Part shown: one piece after another, positions 57,001-64,000 of the stretch | How the letters are laid out: each line of letters starts with the position of its first letter | How positions within the stretch are numbered: position 1 is the stretch's first letter | NCBI GenBank assembly: GCA_018350325.1 | Contig: JAEVLN010000001.1 | Coordinates: 3,935,254 to 3,999,253 of the forward strand | Reading direction: 5' to 3' | Length of the DNA: 64,000 bases | From: Globodera rostochiensis | Taxonomy: Eukaryota; Nematoda; Chromadorea; Rhabditida; Heteroderidae | Notes under the pieces: generated by a model | What the model was told of the DNA's origin: nothing | Database searches by the model: none | The model's input: only the letters and a program-made list of their open reading frames with translations | Program-made: the position numbers and the translations under genes

Positions 57001-60000
57001 GAAAGCAGAAGATAAAGCTGACCGGGAGAAAGCAGAAGATAAAGCCGACCGGGAGGAGGAAGCAGAAGATAAAGCTGACCGGGAGAAAGCAGAAGATAAA
57101 GCTGACCGGGAGGAAGCAGAAGATAAAGCTGACCGGGGGGAAGCAGAAGATAAAGCCGACCGGGAGGAAGCAGAAGATAAAGCTGACCGGGAGGAAGCAG
57201 AAGATAAAGCTGACCGGGAGGAAGCAGAAGACAAACCTGATCGAGAGAAAGCAGAAGATAAAGCTGACCGGGAGAAAGCAGAAGATAAAGCCGACCGGGA
57301 GGAGGAAGCAGAAGATAAAGCTGACCGGGAGAAAGCAGAAGATAAAGCCGACCGGGAGGAGGAAGCAGAAGATAAAGCTGACCGGGGGGAAGCAGAAGAT
57401 AAAGCCGACCGGGAGGAAGCAGAAGATAAAGCTGACCGGGAGGAAGCAGAAGATAAAGCTGACCGGGAGGAAGCAGAAGACAAACCTGATCGAGAGAAAG
57501 CAGAAGATAAAGCTGACCGGGAGAAAGCAGAAGATAAAGCCGACCGGGAGGAAGCAGAAGATAAAGCTGACCGGGGGGAAGCAGAAGATAAAGCCGACCG
57601 GGAGGAAGCAGAAGATAAAGCTGACCGGGAGGAAGCAGAAGATAAAGCTGACCGGGAGAAAGCAGAAGATAAAGCCGACCGGGAGGAAGCAGAAGATAAA
57701 GCTGACCGGGGGGAAGCAGAAGATAAAGCCGACCGGGAGGAAGCAGAAGATAAAGCTGACCGGGAGGAAGCAGAAGATAAAGCTGACCGGGAGGAAGCAG
57801 AAGACAAACCTGATCGAGAGAAAGCAGAAGATAAAGCTGACCGGGGGGAAGCAGAAGATAAAGCCGACCGGGAGGAAGCAGAAGATAAAGCCGACCGGGA
57901 GGAAGCAGAAGATAAAGCCGACCGGGAGGAAGCAGAAGACAAACCTGATCGAGAGAAAGCAGAAGATAAAGCCGACCGGGAGGAAGCAGAAGATAAAGCC
58001 GACCGGGAGGAAGCAGAAGATAAAGCCGAAAAACGAAACAATGGCGGGAAATCAACAGAAAGTAAAGCTATAGGTAAAAATTTGCCGGGAATGAAGACGA
58101 TTAGTTATGATGTTTAAAACAGTAAAGGAAAGTGCTGAGATTTCGAACTTCTCATCGTTTGAAGAAGCCATTGAAGTTTTTCTTCTTGATTGACAAATTA
58201 ATTGCCTGTTGCTTTCGTCAGTTTCGATTAATCTTAAACAACAAAACCAAATACAGGAAAAAATCTTTTGATTTTGATTCGACTAATATTAGTCATATTC
58301 TATTTGAAGCGACCGCAAAAATAAAAAAAACCAATTAAAAAAGAATGTTTATTCCAAACTTTCTGATAGTGAGGTACCTACCTATACACGTCAATGGGTA
58401 GCTTCAATGATAATTCATCTGAATTAATGAACATTCAACGTCAATTAGTAATTAATTTAGCTGGCAAAAACATTTTAGGTGCACAAAATCCGCCACGTTT
58501 TATTAAAACAGTGAAAGAACTGATTGCAAGAAATGGGGAAAGAATTGTCCTAAAGTTGCAGCTACATTCGCCACTCGAACCTAAAGTATAAGTTTAATGC
58601 TTTTCAACAAATTTATCTGGGTTTGTTTCCTTAGATGTCCATATATCACAACAATCATCACTTGTCGGAAGATAACAAAAAATACCGCTTTTTGGTGGAC
58701 AAAGATGCTGAAATCTGGACGATCCTTTTAATATTTTTACGATTCGAGCCATCGCTGTCGGGCGAGTTCAGTTTCGTTGCTTCTAATGAGCTCGGCTTTG
58801 ATGAGACTTCCGTTTTCATTCGGCTTTTGGCGAATCACCACCAGGTCTTGCTCGAACAACAAAATGCCCCATGTCTAAGGGCGGCCGAGCCAAAAGTGAT
58901 TGTTGTCATTGAGGGAGAAGATCGGTTACTGAACTTTGTTGTGGAGGGATGCCCAACACCACATGTGAAAATGTGGGTAGGGAGACAGGATCGCGGAAAC
59001 TATTACCCTATTCAAAAGGTAGCTTGGGTATAACGAACTAACAATGCTTTTTTGTTCTCATTTTTTCGTGTTTAGTTTAAAATTAATCGCCTTGCTGGAC
59101 AACAAATTGAAATTGTTGTTGCGTTACAACGTTTGTCAGTTTGGGATGGGGACATGATTGTGCTTCAGGCAATTAACACTTTTGGAGTGATTGAAAGCAA
59201 CCACATCCTCCACATTTGTCGAAGAGGTACTGTCGTTCAGCCTCACTTCATGTCTTTGTCCTATAAATTAAAAACATAGTAAATTTAAAAATAATAAATA
59301 AATGCGTTAAGAAAATGTGGCAAAAGCGATTGGTAAAATAACGACGAGCGAGGCGACCGAAAAAGAGGATCAAGCCAAAACGGATGTGACTGGTCAAGAA
59401 GAAAAGAAGAAAAAGGGCATACCGGCGGCATTATTTATACCGAAGGTGAATAACTATTACCTAATTAGTGAATAAATAAAACATATTTAGGAGATCAATT
59501 CTCTCTATGGCGATCCATCTATTAAAATATCAAAAGAGAAGTTAAATCCTGAAACATCATCAGAACAGGAAATTGCAGGATCTGAATACAAAGTTGGGGC
59601 AATGGAACAAGAAAAGAAAGTGAAAAAGTCAGAGAGTGAGCCAAGGAAGGAAATAACAGAGGATGAATTAATGAATGATACTGCGGGGGAGTTGGAGATA
59701 AGAAGAAAGATGGAGGCCATAGAGAAGGGAAAAACATTAAGAAAAAGGAATGAAAAGATGAAAATGAAAAAAATGTATGGAAATAAGGCTAAAGAAGAGG
59801 CTAAAAAGGATGAAGAAGACAAGGCAAAGAAGGAAGCTGAGGCTAAGGCCAACAAAGAGGCTGAAAATGCGGCTAAGAATGAAGCTGAATGTAAAGCTAA
59901 GAAAGAAGCTGAAGAGAAGGCAAAGAAGGAAGCCGAGGCTAAAGCAAAGAAAGAGGCAGAACAAAAGGCAAAGAAGGAAGCCGAGGCTAAGGCCAAGAAA

Positions 60001-63000
60001 GAGGCAGAAGAAAAGGCAAAGAAGGAAGCCGAGGCTAAAGCCAAAAAAGAGGTTGAAGAAGCTAAGAAAGAAGCTGACGAGAAAGCTAAGAGAGAAGCTG
60101 AAGAGAAAGCTAAGAAAGTGGCTGAAGAAAAGGCAAAGAAGGAAGCCGAGGCTAAAGCTAAGAAAGAGGCTGACGAAAAGGCAAAGAAGGAAGCCGAGGC
60201 TAAAGCTAAGAAAGAGGCAGAAGAAAAGGCAAAGAAGGAAGCCGAGGCTAAAGCCAAGAAAGAGGCAGAAGAAAAGGCAAAGAAGGAAGCCGAGGCTAAA
60301 GCCAAGAAAGAGGCAGAAGAAAAGGCAAATAAGGAAGCCGAGGCTAAAGCCAAGAAAGAGGCGGAAGAAAAGGCAAAGAAGGAAGCCGAGGCTAAAGCCA
60401 AGAAAGAGGCAGAAGAAAAGGCGAAATCAGATGCTGAGGCTAAAGCCAAGAAAGAGGCGGAAGAAAAGGCAAAGAAGGAAGCCGAGGCTAAGGCCAAGAA
60501 AGAGGCAGAAGAAAAGGCAAAGAAAGTGGCTGAAGATAAAGCTAAAGAGGCTGAAGATAAAGCTAAAGAGGCTGAAGATAAAGCTAAGAAAGAGGCTGAA
60601 GAAAAGGCAAAGAAGGAAGCCGAGGCTAAAGCTAAGAAAGAGGCTGAAGATAAAGCTAAAGAGGCTGAAGATAAAGCTAAGAAAGAGGCTGAAGATAAAG
60701 CTAAGAAAGAGGCTGAAGAAAAGGCAAAGAAAGAGGCTGAAGAAAAGGCAAAGAAGGAAGCCGAGGCTAAAGCTAAGAAAGAGGCTGACGAAAAGGCAAA
60801 TAAGGAAGCCGAGGCTAAAGCTAAGAAAGACGCAGAAGAAAAGGCAAAGAAGGAAGCCGAGGCTAAAGCTAAGAAAGACGCAAAAGAAAAGGCAAAGAAG
60901 GAAGCTGAGGCTAAAGCTAAAAAAGAGGCAGAAGAAAAGGCAAAGAAGGAAGCCGAGGCTAAAGCTATAAAAAAGGCAGAAGAAAAAGCAAAGAAAGTGG
61001 CTGAAGATAAAGCTAAAGAGGCTGAAGATAAAGCTAAAGAGGCTGAAGATAAAGCTAAGAAAGAGGCTGAAGAAAAGGCAAAGAAGGAAGCCGAGGCTAA
61101 AGCTAAGAAAGAGGCTGAAGATAAAGCTAAAGAGGCTGAAGATAAAGCTAAGAAAGAGGCTGAAGACAAAACAAAGAAAGATACCGAAGCCATGGCTAAG
61201 AAAGAGGCTGAAGATAAAGCTAAGAAAGTGGCTGAAGAAAAGGCAAAGAAAGATGACGAGGCTAAAGCTAAGAAAGAGGCTGAAGATAAAGCTAAGAAAG
61301 AGGCTGAAGAAAAGGCAAAGAAGGAAGCCGAGGCTAAAGCTAAGAAAGAGGCTGAAGATAAAGCTAAGAAAGAGGCTGAAGAAAAGGCAAAGAAGGAAGC
61401 CGAGGCTAAAGCTAAGAAAGAGGCTGAAGATAAAGCTAAGAAAGTGGCTGAAGAAAAGGCAAAGAAAGATGACGAGGCTAAAGCAAAGAAAGAGGCAGAA
61501 CAAAAGGCAAAGAAAGAGGCGGAAGAAAAGGCAAAGAAGGAAGCCGAGGCTAAAGCTATGAAAAAGGCAGAAGAAAAGGCAAAGAAAGTGGCTGAAGATA
61601 AAGCTAAAGAGGCTGAAGATAAAGCTAAAGAGGCTGAAGATAAAGCTAAGAAAGAGGCTGAAGATAAAGCTAAGAAAGTGGCTGAAGAAAAGGCAAAGAA
61701 GGAAGCCGAGGCTAAAGCTATGAAAAAGGCAGAAGAAAAGGCAAAGAAAGTGGCTGAAGATAAAGCTAAAGAGGCTGAAGATAAAGCTAAAGAGGCTGAA
61801 GATAAAGCTAAGAAAGAGGCAGAAGAAAAGGCAAAGAAAGAGGCTGAAGAAAAGGCAAAGAAGGAAGCCGAGGCTAAAGCTAAGAAAGAGGCTGACGAAA
61901 AGGCAAATAAGGAAGCCGAGGCTAAAGCTAAGAAAGACGCAGAAGAAAAGGCAAAGAAGGAAGCCGAGGCTAAAGCTAAGAAAGACGCAGAAGAAAAGGC
62001 AAAGAAGGAAGCTGAGGCTAAAGCTAAAAAAGAGGCAGAAGAAAAGGCAAAGAAGGAAGCCGAGGCTAAAGCTATGAAAAAGGCAGAAGAAAAGGCAAAG
62101 AAAGTGGCTGAAGATAAAGCTAAAGAGGCTGAAGATAAAGCTAAAGAGGCTGAAGATAAAGCTAAGAAAGAGGCGGAAGAAAAGGCAAAGAAGGAAGCCG
62201 AGGCTAAAGCCAAGAAAGAGGCTGAAGATAAAGCTAAAGAGGCTGAAGATAAAGCTAAGAAAGAGGCTGAAGATAAAGCTAAGAAAGAGGCTGAAGAAAA
62301 GGCAAAGAAAGAGGCTGAAGAAAAGGCAAAGAAGGAAGCCGAGGCTAAAGCTAAGAAAGAGGCTGACGAAAAGGCAAATAAGGAAGCCGAGGCTAAAGCT
62401 AAGAAAGACGCAGAAGAAAAGGCAAAGAAGGAAGCCGAGGCTAAAGCTAAGAAAGACGCAAAAGAAAAGGCAAAGAAGGAAGCTGAGGCTAAAGCTAAAA
62501 AAGAGGCAGAAGAAAAGGCAAAGAAGGAAGCCGAGGCTAAAGCTATGAAAAAGGCAGAAGAAAAAGCAAAGAAAGTGGCTGAAGATAAAGCTAAAGAGGC
62601 TGAAGATAAAGCTAAAGAGGCTGAAGATAAAGCTAAGAAAGAGGCTGAAGAAAAGGCAAAGAAGGAAGCCGAGGCTAAAGCTAAGAAAGAGGCTGAAGAT
62701 AAAGCTAAAGAGGCTGAAGATAAAGCTAAGAAAGAGGCTGAAGACAAAACAAAGAAAGATACCGAAGCCATGGCTAAGAAAGAGGCTGAAGATAAAGCTA
62801 AGAAAGTGGCTGAAGAAAAGGCAAAGAAAGATGACGAGGCTAAAGCTAAGAAAGAGGCTGAAGATAAAGCTAAGAAAGAGGCTGAAGAAAAGGCAAAGAA
62901 GGAAGCCGAGGCTAAAGCTAAGAAAGAGGCTGAAGATAAAGCTAAGAAAGAGGCTGAAGAAAAGGCAAAGAAGGAAGCCGAGGCTAAAGCTAAGAAAGAG

Positions 63001-64000
63001 GCTGAAGATAAAGCTAAGAAAGTGGCTGAAGAAAAGGCAAAGAAAGATGACGAGGCTAAAGCTAAGAAAGAGGCAGAAGAAAAGGCAAAGAAAGAGGCTG
63101 AAGAAAAGGCAAAGAAGGAAGCCGAGGCTAAAGCTATGAAAAAGGCAGAAGAAAAGGCAAAGAAAGTGGCTGAAGATAAAGCTAAAGAGGCTGAAGATAA
63201 AGCTAAAGAGGCTGAAGATAAAGCTAAGAAAGAGGCTGAAGATAAAGCTAAGAAAGTGGCTGAAGAAAAGGCAAAGAAGGAAGCCGAGGCTAAAGCTATG
63301 AAAAAGGCAGAAGAAAAGGCAAAGAAAGTGGCTGAAGATAAAGCTAAAGAGGCTGAAGATAAAGCTAAAGAGGCTGAAGATAAAGCTAAGAAAGAGGCAG
63401 AAGAAAAGGCAAAGAAAGAGGCGGAAGAAAAGGCAAAGAAGGAAGCCGAGGCTAAAGCTAAGAAAGACGCAGAAGAAAAGGCAAAGAAGGAAGCCGAGGC
63501 TAAAGCTAAGAAAGACGCAGAAGAAAAGGCAAAGAAGGAAGCCGAGGCTAAAGCTAAGAAAGACGCAGAAGAAAAGGCAAAGAAGGAAGCCGAGGCTAAA
63601 GCTAAGAAAGAGGCAGAAGAAAAGGCAAAGAAGGAAGCCGAGGCTAAAGCTAAGAAAGACGCAGAAGAAAAGGCAAAGAAGGAAGCCGAGGCTAAAGCCA
63701 AAAAAGAGGTTGAAGAAGCTAAGAAAGAAGCTGACGAGAAAGCTAAGAGAGAAGCTGAAGAGAAAGCTAAGAAAGTGGCTGAAGAAAAGGCAAAGAAGGA
63801 AGCCGAGGCTAAAGCTAAGAAAGAGGCTGACGAAAAGGCAAAGAAGGAAGCCGAGGCTAAAGCTAAGAAAGACGCAGAAGAAAAGGCTAAGAAGGAAGCC
63901 GAGGCTAAAGCTAAAAAAGAGGCAGAAGAAAAGGCAAAGAAGGAAGCCGAGGTTAAAGCTATGAAAAACGCAGAAGAAAAGGCAAAGAAGGAAGCCGAGG
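26190..64000 (+). CDS. Giant titin/TTN-1-like muscle protein gene (partial, continues past window)
   Basis: A single plus-strand transcription unit is inferred from the uninterrupted series of same-strand exons with Ig domains and highly charged repeats. Ig-type exons (usually split in two or three exons) occur at 26.3-30.0, 32.9-33.3, 43.6-45.0, 46.4-46.9 and 58.4-59.2 kb, each ending in the Tyr-x-Cys-x-Ala/Val-x-N-x-x-G motif or a degenerate form. Between them lie a PEVK-like 11-residue array (30.5-31.4 kb), an 89-residue array (33.4-43.5 kb), a 9-residue array (56.1-58.0 kb) and a K/E/A coiled-coil-like array (59.8 kb to the edge). Ig modules combined with Pro-Glu-Val-Lys/Thr-rich springs and long charged coiled coils are typical of nematode TTN-1; UNC-89/obscurin-like protein is the alternative. 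No kinase or fibronectin type III domain is seen in the window. It would act in the muscle sarcomere. The 5' end may lie upstream of 26190. The reading frame is broken by two frameshifts, an N gap and a faulty tandem block, described separately. Confidence 0.6.
28727..28954. mobile_element. Foldback MITE with TAA target duplication (PIF/Harbinger-like)
   Basis: A near-perfect inverted repeat: the left arm (28727-28818) starts CAAAGGGAAGGTCCTCAGG and the right arm (28869-28954) ends in its reverse complement, with a loop of about 50 bases. TAA directly flanks both ends (28724-28726 and 28955-28957). Short non-coding elements with 3-bp TAA/TTA duplications fit the Tourist/PIF-Harbinger class. 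It lies in an intron of the giant gene. Confidence 0.7.
30181..32680 (+). other. Charged exons with repeated MFDEAEE-start modules
   Basis: A first exon at about 30181-30362 (MADSMAEQ..., ending QAKIEV) is followed by three exons. All three begin, after a short intron, with Gln/Met-Phe-(Asp/Glu)-Glu: [15 protein letters not shown] (about 30445), [14 protein letters not shown] (about 31648) and [14 protein letters not shown] (about 32320). The preceding exons end with similar strings, [13 protein letters not shown] and [13 protein letters not shown]. This is internal duplication of an exon-intron-exon unit. The last exon runs into [12 protein letters not shown] and [13 protein letters not shown], the start of another Ig-like domain. 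The regions are rich in Lys/Glu and predicted elongated. Function beyond a structural spacer cannot be stated. Confidence 0.6.
30523..31447 (+). repeat. 33-bp coding array, PEVK-like [11 protein letters not shown] (about 27 copies)
   Basis: About 27 tandem undecapeptides of the type [11 protein letters not shown], with Pro, Glu, Val, Lys and Thr making up most of the sequence. Substitutions are mostly conservative (E/K at position 4, V/I at 6, A/T/K/E at 8, P/S at 10). One unit has an extra Ser and one lacks the final Ala, both in-frame. The composition is that of a titin PEVK/PEVT elastic segment. Confidence 0.9.
32721..33340 (+). other. Ig domain preceding the 89-residue array
   Basis: An exon at about 32729-32840 ([18 protein letters not shown], then Glu-rich) leads into an Ig domain split by one intron: [20 protein letters not shown] with GTELKPN (to about 33032), then [20 protein letters not shown] and [13 protein letters not shown] with SSKCHIRV (to about 33245). 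Both core cysteines and the Trp are present. A short charged linker ([17 protein letters not shown]) ends at about 33335 with a donor. Confidence 0.75.
33405..43562 (+). repeat. 267-bp coding array (89 residues), 38 units
   Basis: A single exon starting at about 33405 contains 38 tandem 267-bp units with only scattered substitutions. Each unit encodes [20 protein letters not shown], then [20 protein letters not shown], a short [20 protein letters not shown], and a Lys/Ala/Glu segment ending [10 protein letters not shown]. Pro-containing and helix-forming stretches alternate. Distinctive units ([30 protein letters not shown]) recur in the same order at 35.36-36.1 and 38.57-39.3 kb, showing block amplification. 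Two net -1 frameshifts occur near 37976-38010 and 38512-38555. Opposite-strand frames of more than 1,500 codons are shadows of this composition. Confidence 0.9.
43563..45040 (+). other. Ig-domain exons after the 89-residue array
   Basis: The array exon ends in [20 protein letters not shown] to about 43720 (donor TTG/GTAGGT). A spacer with GTCCGTAGCCGA repeats (43850-43900) and A/T-rich sequence follows. An exon at about 44185-44348 encodes [20 protein letters not shown] then [20 protein letters not shown], the first half of an Ig domain. After a ~540-nt intron, 44894-45040 gives [20 protein letters not shown] and [18 protein letters not shown], the second half. Cys and Trp core residues are present. 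Confidence 0.7.
45253..46202. mobile_element. TIR element with CCGGGATC-rich ends in a titin-like-gene intron
   Basis: The ends are perfect 17-bp inverted repeats: TAGAGTTGGCCGGGACC on the left and its reverse complement on the right. Both subterminal regions are filled with GACCGGGATCGGGAT-type repeats and share GGGATTTTGCCTTTTCAAAA. The interior is A/T-rich with a GC hairpin core (45565-45597) and a tRNA-like Pol III promoter at 45927-45985. No protein is encoded. Parts resemble the element at 5588-6793. Confidence 0.6.
45900..45995 (-). ncRNA. tRNA-like sequence (SINE head or tRNA pseudogene)
   Basis: On the minus strand, TAGTCTAGTGG (45985-45975) matches the Pol III A-box consensus TRGYNNARNGG exactly. 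GGTTCAGATCT (45937-45927) is a degenerate B box, about 40 bases downstream. The anticodon stem between them is not clearly foldable, so a functional tRNA is unlikely; a tRNA-derived SINE fragment or decayed pseudogene fits better. Confidence 0.45.
46355..46910 (+). other. Ig-domain exons (second post-array domain)
   Basis: An exon at about 46360-46762 encodes an acidic linker ([19 protein letters not shown]), a Ser-rich stretch and an Ig first half with [20 protein letters not shown]. After a short intron, about 46800-46910 gives [20 protein letters not shown] and GGEYACEGI, the second half with the Tyr-x-Cys motif. The following intron contains two foldback elements. Confidence 0.65.
46950..47273. 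mobile_element. Foldback element with ~135-bp arms
   Basis: The left arm starts AACTCGTTCACCTTTTCAAC and the right arm ends in the reverse complement, with nearly continuous pairing over about 135 bases and a loop of about 50 bases near 47086-47136. Three copies of GGGGGTGAACGAGTT follow at 47265-47306, repeating the element's last bases. It is non-coding and lies in an intron of the giant gene. Confidence 0.7.
47639..47931. mobile_element. Foldback element with ~86-bp arms
   Basis: The left arm 47639-47724 (GCATTGTTTGTGGGCTTC...) pairs with the right arm 47846-47931 (...GAAGCCCACTAACAATGC), with few mismatches. The ~120-base loop contains an AAAGTAAACGGACAAATT-like string that also occurs in inverted orientation just outside, at 47548-47570. 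No coding capacity. Confidence 0.7.
48109..49033 (+). other. Acidic then K/E/A-rich exon, truncated by the gap
   Basis: The exon begins after TATTTTCAG at 48109 ([17 protein letters not shown]). It runs through a non-repetitive acidic region of about 190 residues ([35 protein letters not shown] helix) into Lys/Ala/Glu repeats with [20 protein letters not shown] and [14 protein letters not shown]. The latter echoes the 89-residue array unit ([10 protein letters not shown]). It is open without stop to the first N at 49034. I see no known domain in the acidic part. Confidence 0.65.
49034..49522. other. Assembly gap (489 N)
   Basis: All bases are N. The gap interrupts a K/E/A-rich exon on its left and abuts an anomalous tandem block on its right. 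Confidence 1.
49523..52001. repeat. Three-copy tandem block with periodic 2-base losses (probable artefact)
   Basis: Copies start at 49523, 50348 and 51175, each beginning TAGATCCTGAAC, and are 825-827 bases long. Where one copy lacks two bases the other two keep them, and such losses recur about every 58 bases across the whole block. I saw no substitutions between copies. With the losses restored each unit would be about 855 bases. Frames in any one copy are broken by the losses, and no product was recognised. The block sits between the N gap and the resumption of the K/E/A exon, so it is probably a misplaced or corrupted insertion in the scaffold. Confidence 0.85.
52075..53241 (+). other. 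Coiled-coil exon with C-terminal non-repetitive domain
   Basis: Open from about 52075 ([19 protein letters not shown]) to a donor at about 53241. The first ~190 residues are Lys/Glu/Arg/Ala coiled-coil-like but not tandemly repeated ([40 protein letters not shown]). The remaining ~180 residues have mixed, globular-looking composition ([40 protein letters not shown]) and end in a basic Ser/Arg tail ([16 protein letters not shown]). It probably continues the exon cut by the gap at 49034. No known domain is recognised. Confidence 0.6.
53269..53383. mobile_element. Short MITE-like inverted repeat
   Basis: TACCGTATTACCTCTTTTTA at the left end pairs with TAAAAAGAGGTAATACGGTA at the right end, with about 26 bases of nearly perfect terminal inversion and a 60-base A/T-rich middle. 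TA at each end could be a target duplication of the Tc1/mariner type. Intronic. Confidence 0.6.
53793..55708 (+). other. Three small acidic exons with long introns
   Basis: 53793-54012 encodes [20 protein letters not shown] and a run rich in Glu/Asp/Val ([17 protein letters not shown]). 54627-54712 encodes [20 protein letters not shown] then DEVIAEAEE. 55663-55708 encodes [14 protein letters not shown]. Donor and acceptor dinucleotides are present at each border. The introns hold a GTCCG-type minisatellite (54345-54545) and A/T-rich sequence with no gene (54720-55660). Confidence 0.55.
54345..54545. repeat. Minisatellite of GGGCGAAACGTCCG units
   Basis: About seven imperfect units of the type GGGCGAAACGTCCGTTTTTT plus CGTTATC, some shortened to GGGCGAAATGTCCGAT. 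Related strings occur at 54028-54070 in inverted orientation (GGACATTTCGCCCAT). Intronic. Confidence 0.85.
55988..58071 (+). repeat. 27-bp coding array AEDKADREE (about 70 copies)
   Basis: An exon starts after TATTTAG at 55988 ([20 protein letters not shown]). From about 56115 it becomes a tandem array of the nonapeptide AEDKADREE, with variants [18 protein letters not shown] and AEDKPDREK; three units have an extra Glu. Longer-order repetition is visible, because the AEDKPDREK unit recurs with similar neighbours about eight times. The exon ends at about 58071 (KSTESKAI, donor TAG/GTAAAA). The array is strongly charged and alternately acidic and basic, expected to be an extended or single-helix-like rod. 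All other frames, including the other-strand PPGRLYLLL and SSASSRSAL types, are open only because the unit is 27 bases. Confidence 0.85.
58072..58389. other. Short region between array exon and next Ig domain
   Basis: Probably intronic. One frame at 58119-58180 ([20 protein letters not shown]) looks protein-like and may be a small exon, but a matching donor was not found. The rest is A/T-rich. Confidence 0.35.
58390..59225 (+). other. Ig-domain exons before the terminal array (two domains)
   Basis: The exon at about 58394-58588 ends with [20 protein letters not shown] and [13 protein letters not shown], the first half of an Ig domain. 58635-59018 completes it ([20 protein letters not shown]) and begins another ([33 protein letters not shown]). 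59077-59226 closes it ([40 protein letters not shown]). Cysteine is missing from the FSFVASN motif, as in other domains of this gene. Confidence 0.7.
59312..59790 (+). other. Linker exons leading into the terminal array
   Basis: About 59312-59445 encodes [20 protein letters not shown] and a Lys-rich segment ending IPAALFIPK. After a 45-nt intron the next exon starts at 59491 ([20 protein letters not shown]). It runs through an acidic, non-repetitive stretch ([36 protein letters not shown]) into the array. Confidence 0.6.
59780..64000 (+). repeat. K/E/A coiled-coil-like coding array, continues past the window
   Basis: The exon from 59491 stays open to the last base. Units are variations of [16 protein letters not shown], about 30-33 bases each, mixed with KEAEDKA shorter units. 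A block of about 1,578 bases is duplicated: the distinctive strings [20 protein letters not shown] and [15 protein letters not shown] occur at about 61.18-61.27 and 62.76-62.85 kb with matching flanks. The composition predicts a long alpha-helical or coiled-coil rod of a muscle protein. The 3' end is outside the window. Confidence 0.85.

Noticed and set aside
55951..58055. Minus-strand Ser/Ala-rich and Leu/Pro-rich frames over the 27-bp array
   Set aside because: Shadow frames of the AEDKADREE repeat. They end at the array edges and have no independent start, splice or homology.
59505..63701. Minus-strand 1,398-codon Ala/Ser/Phe frame over the terminal array
   Set aside because: Reverse translation shadow of the K/E/A repeats; low complexity throughout.

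Overview
The window looks like nuclear DNA of a nematode. The genes are small and split by very short introns (38 and 44 nt among those resolved), mixed with longer repeat-filled introns. They include eukaryote-only products (holocytochrome c synthase, tRNA-splicing endonuclease subunit 2, an SLC36-type amino acid transporter, a histone H3 variant), and the right half is filled by a giant muscle-type gene with immunoglobulin (Ig) domains. The repeat-bearing small secreted protein and the overall style suggest a plant-parasitic tylenchine (cyst-nematode-like) species. That last point is inference from style, not from a diagnostic marker.

Layout. 0-5 kb holds an intronless H3 variant (+), a five-exon HCCS gene (+) and an eight-exon TSEN2 gene (-). 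5-7 kb is intergenic with a transposon-like element that has terminal inverted repeats (TIRs). 7-9.5 kb is an SLC36 transporter (-). 10.4-14.5 kb is a polytopic membrane protein of unrecognised family (-). 16.9-18.7 kb is a membrane-anchored short-chain dehydrogenase (-). 20-22 kb holds small secreted proteins, one with six DSHIGR hexapeptide repeats. 14.5-23 kb is also crowded with long G/A-rich (C/T-rich) tracts, several lying just upstream of the minus-strand genes. 24-26 kb carries a heptapeptide-repeat reading frame followed by a 39-bp satellite of about 36 copies.

26.2-64 kb is read as one giant plus-strand gene, titin/TTN-1-like, running off the right edge. Ig-domain exons alternate with very large in-frame repeat exons: an 11-residue PEVK-like array (about 27 copies), an 89-residue K/E/A/P array (38 copies), a 9-residue array (about 70 copies) and a final K/E/A coiled-coil-like array reaching the window end. 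Introns of this gene contain four foldback (hairpin) elements and one TIR-bounded element with a tRNA-like Pol III promoter.

Assembly cautions. There is a 489-N gap at 49034-49522. It is followed by a three-copy tandem block (49523-52001) from which two bases are missing about every 58 bases, in a phase that ignores copy boundaries; this looks like a data-processing fault. Two single-base frameshifts break the 89-residue array near 38.0 and 38.5 kb.
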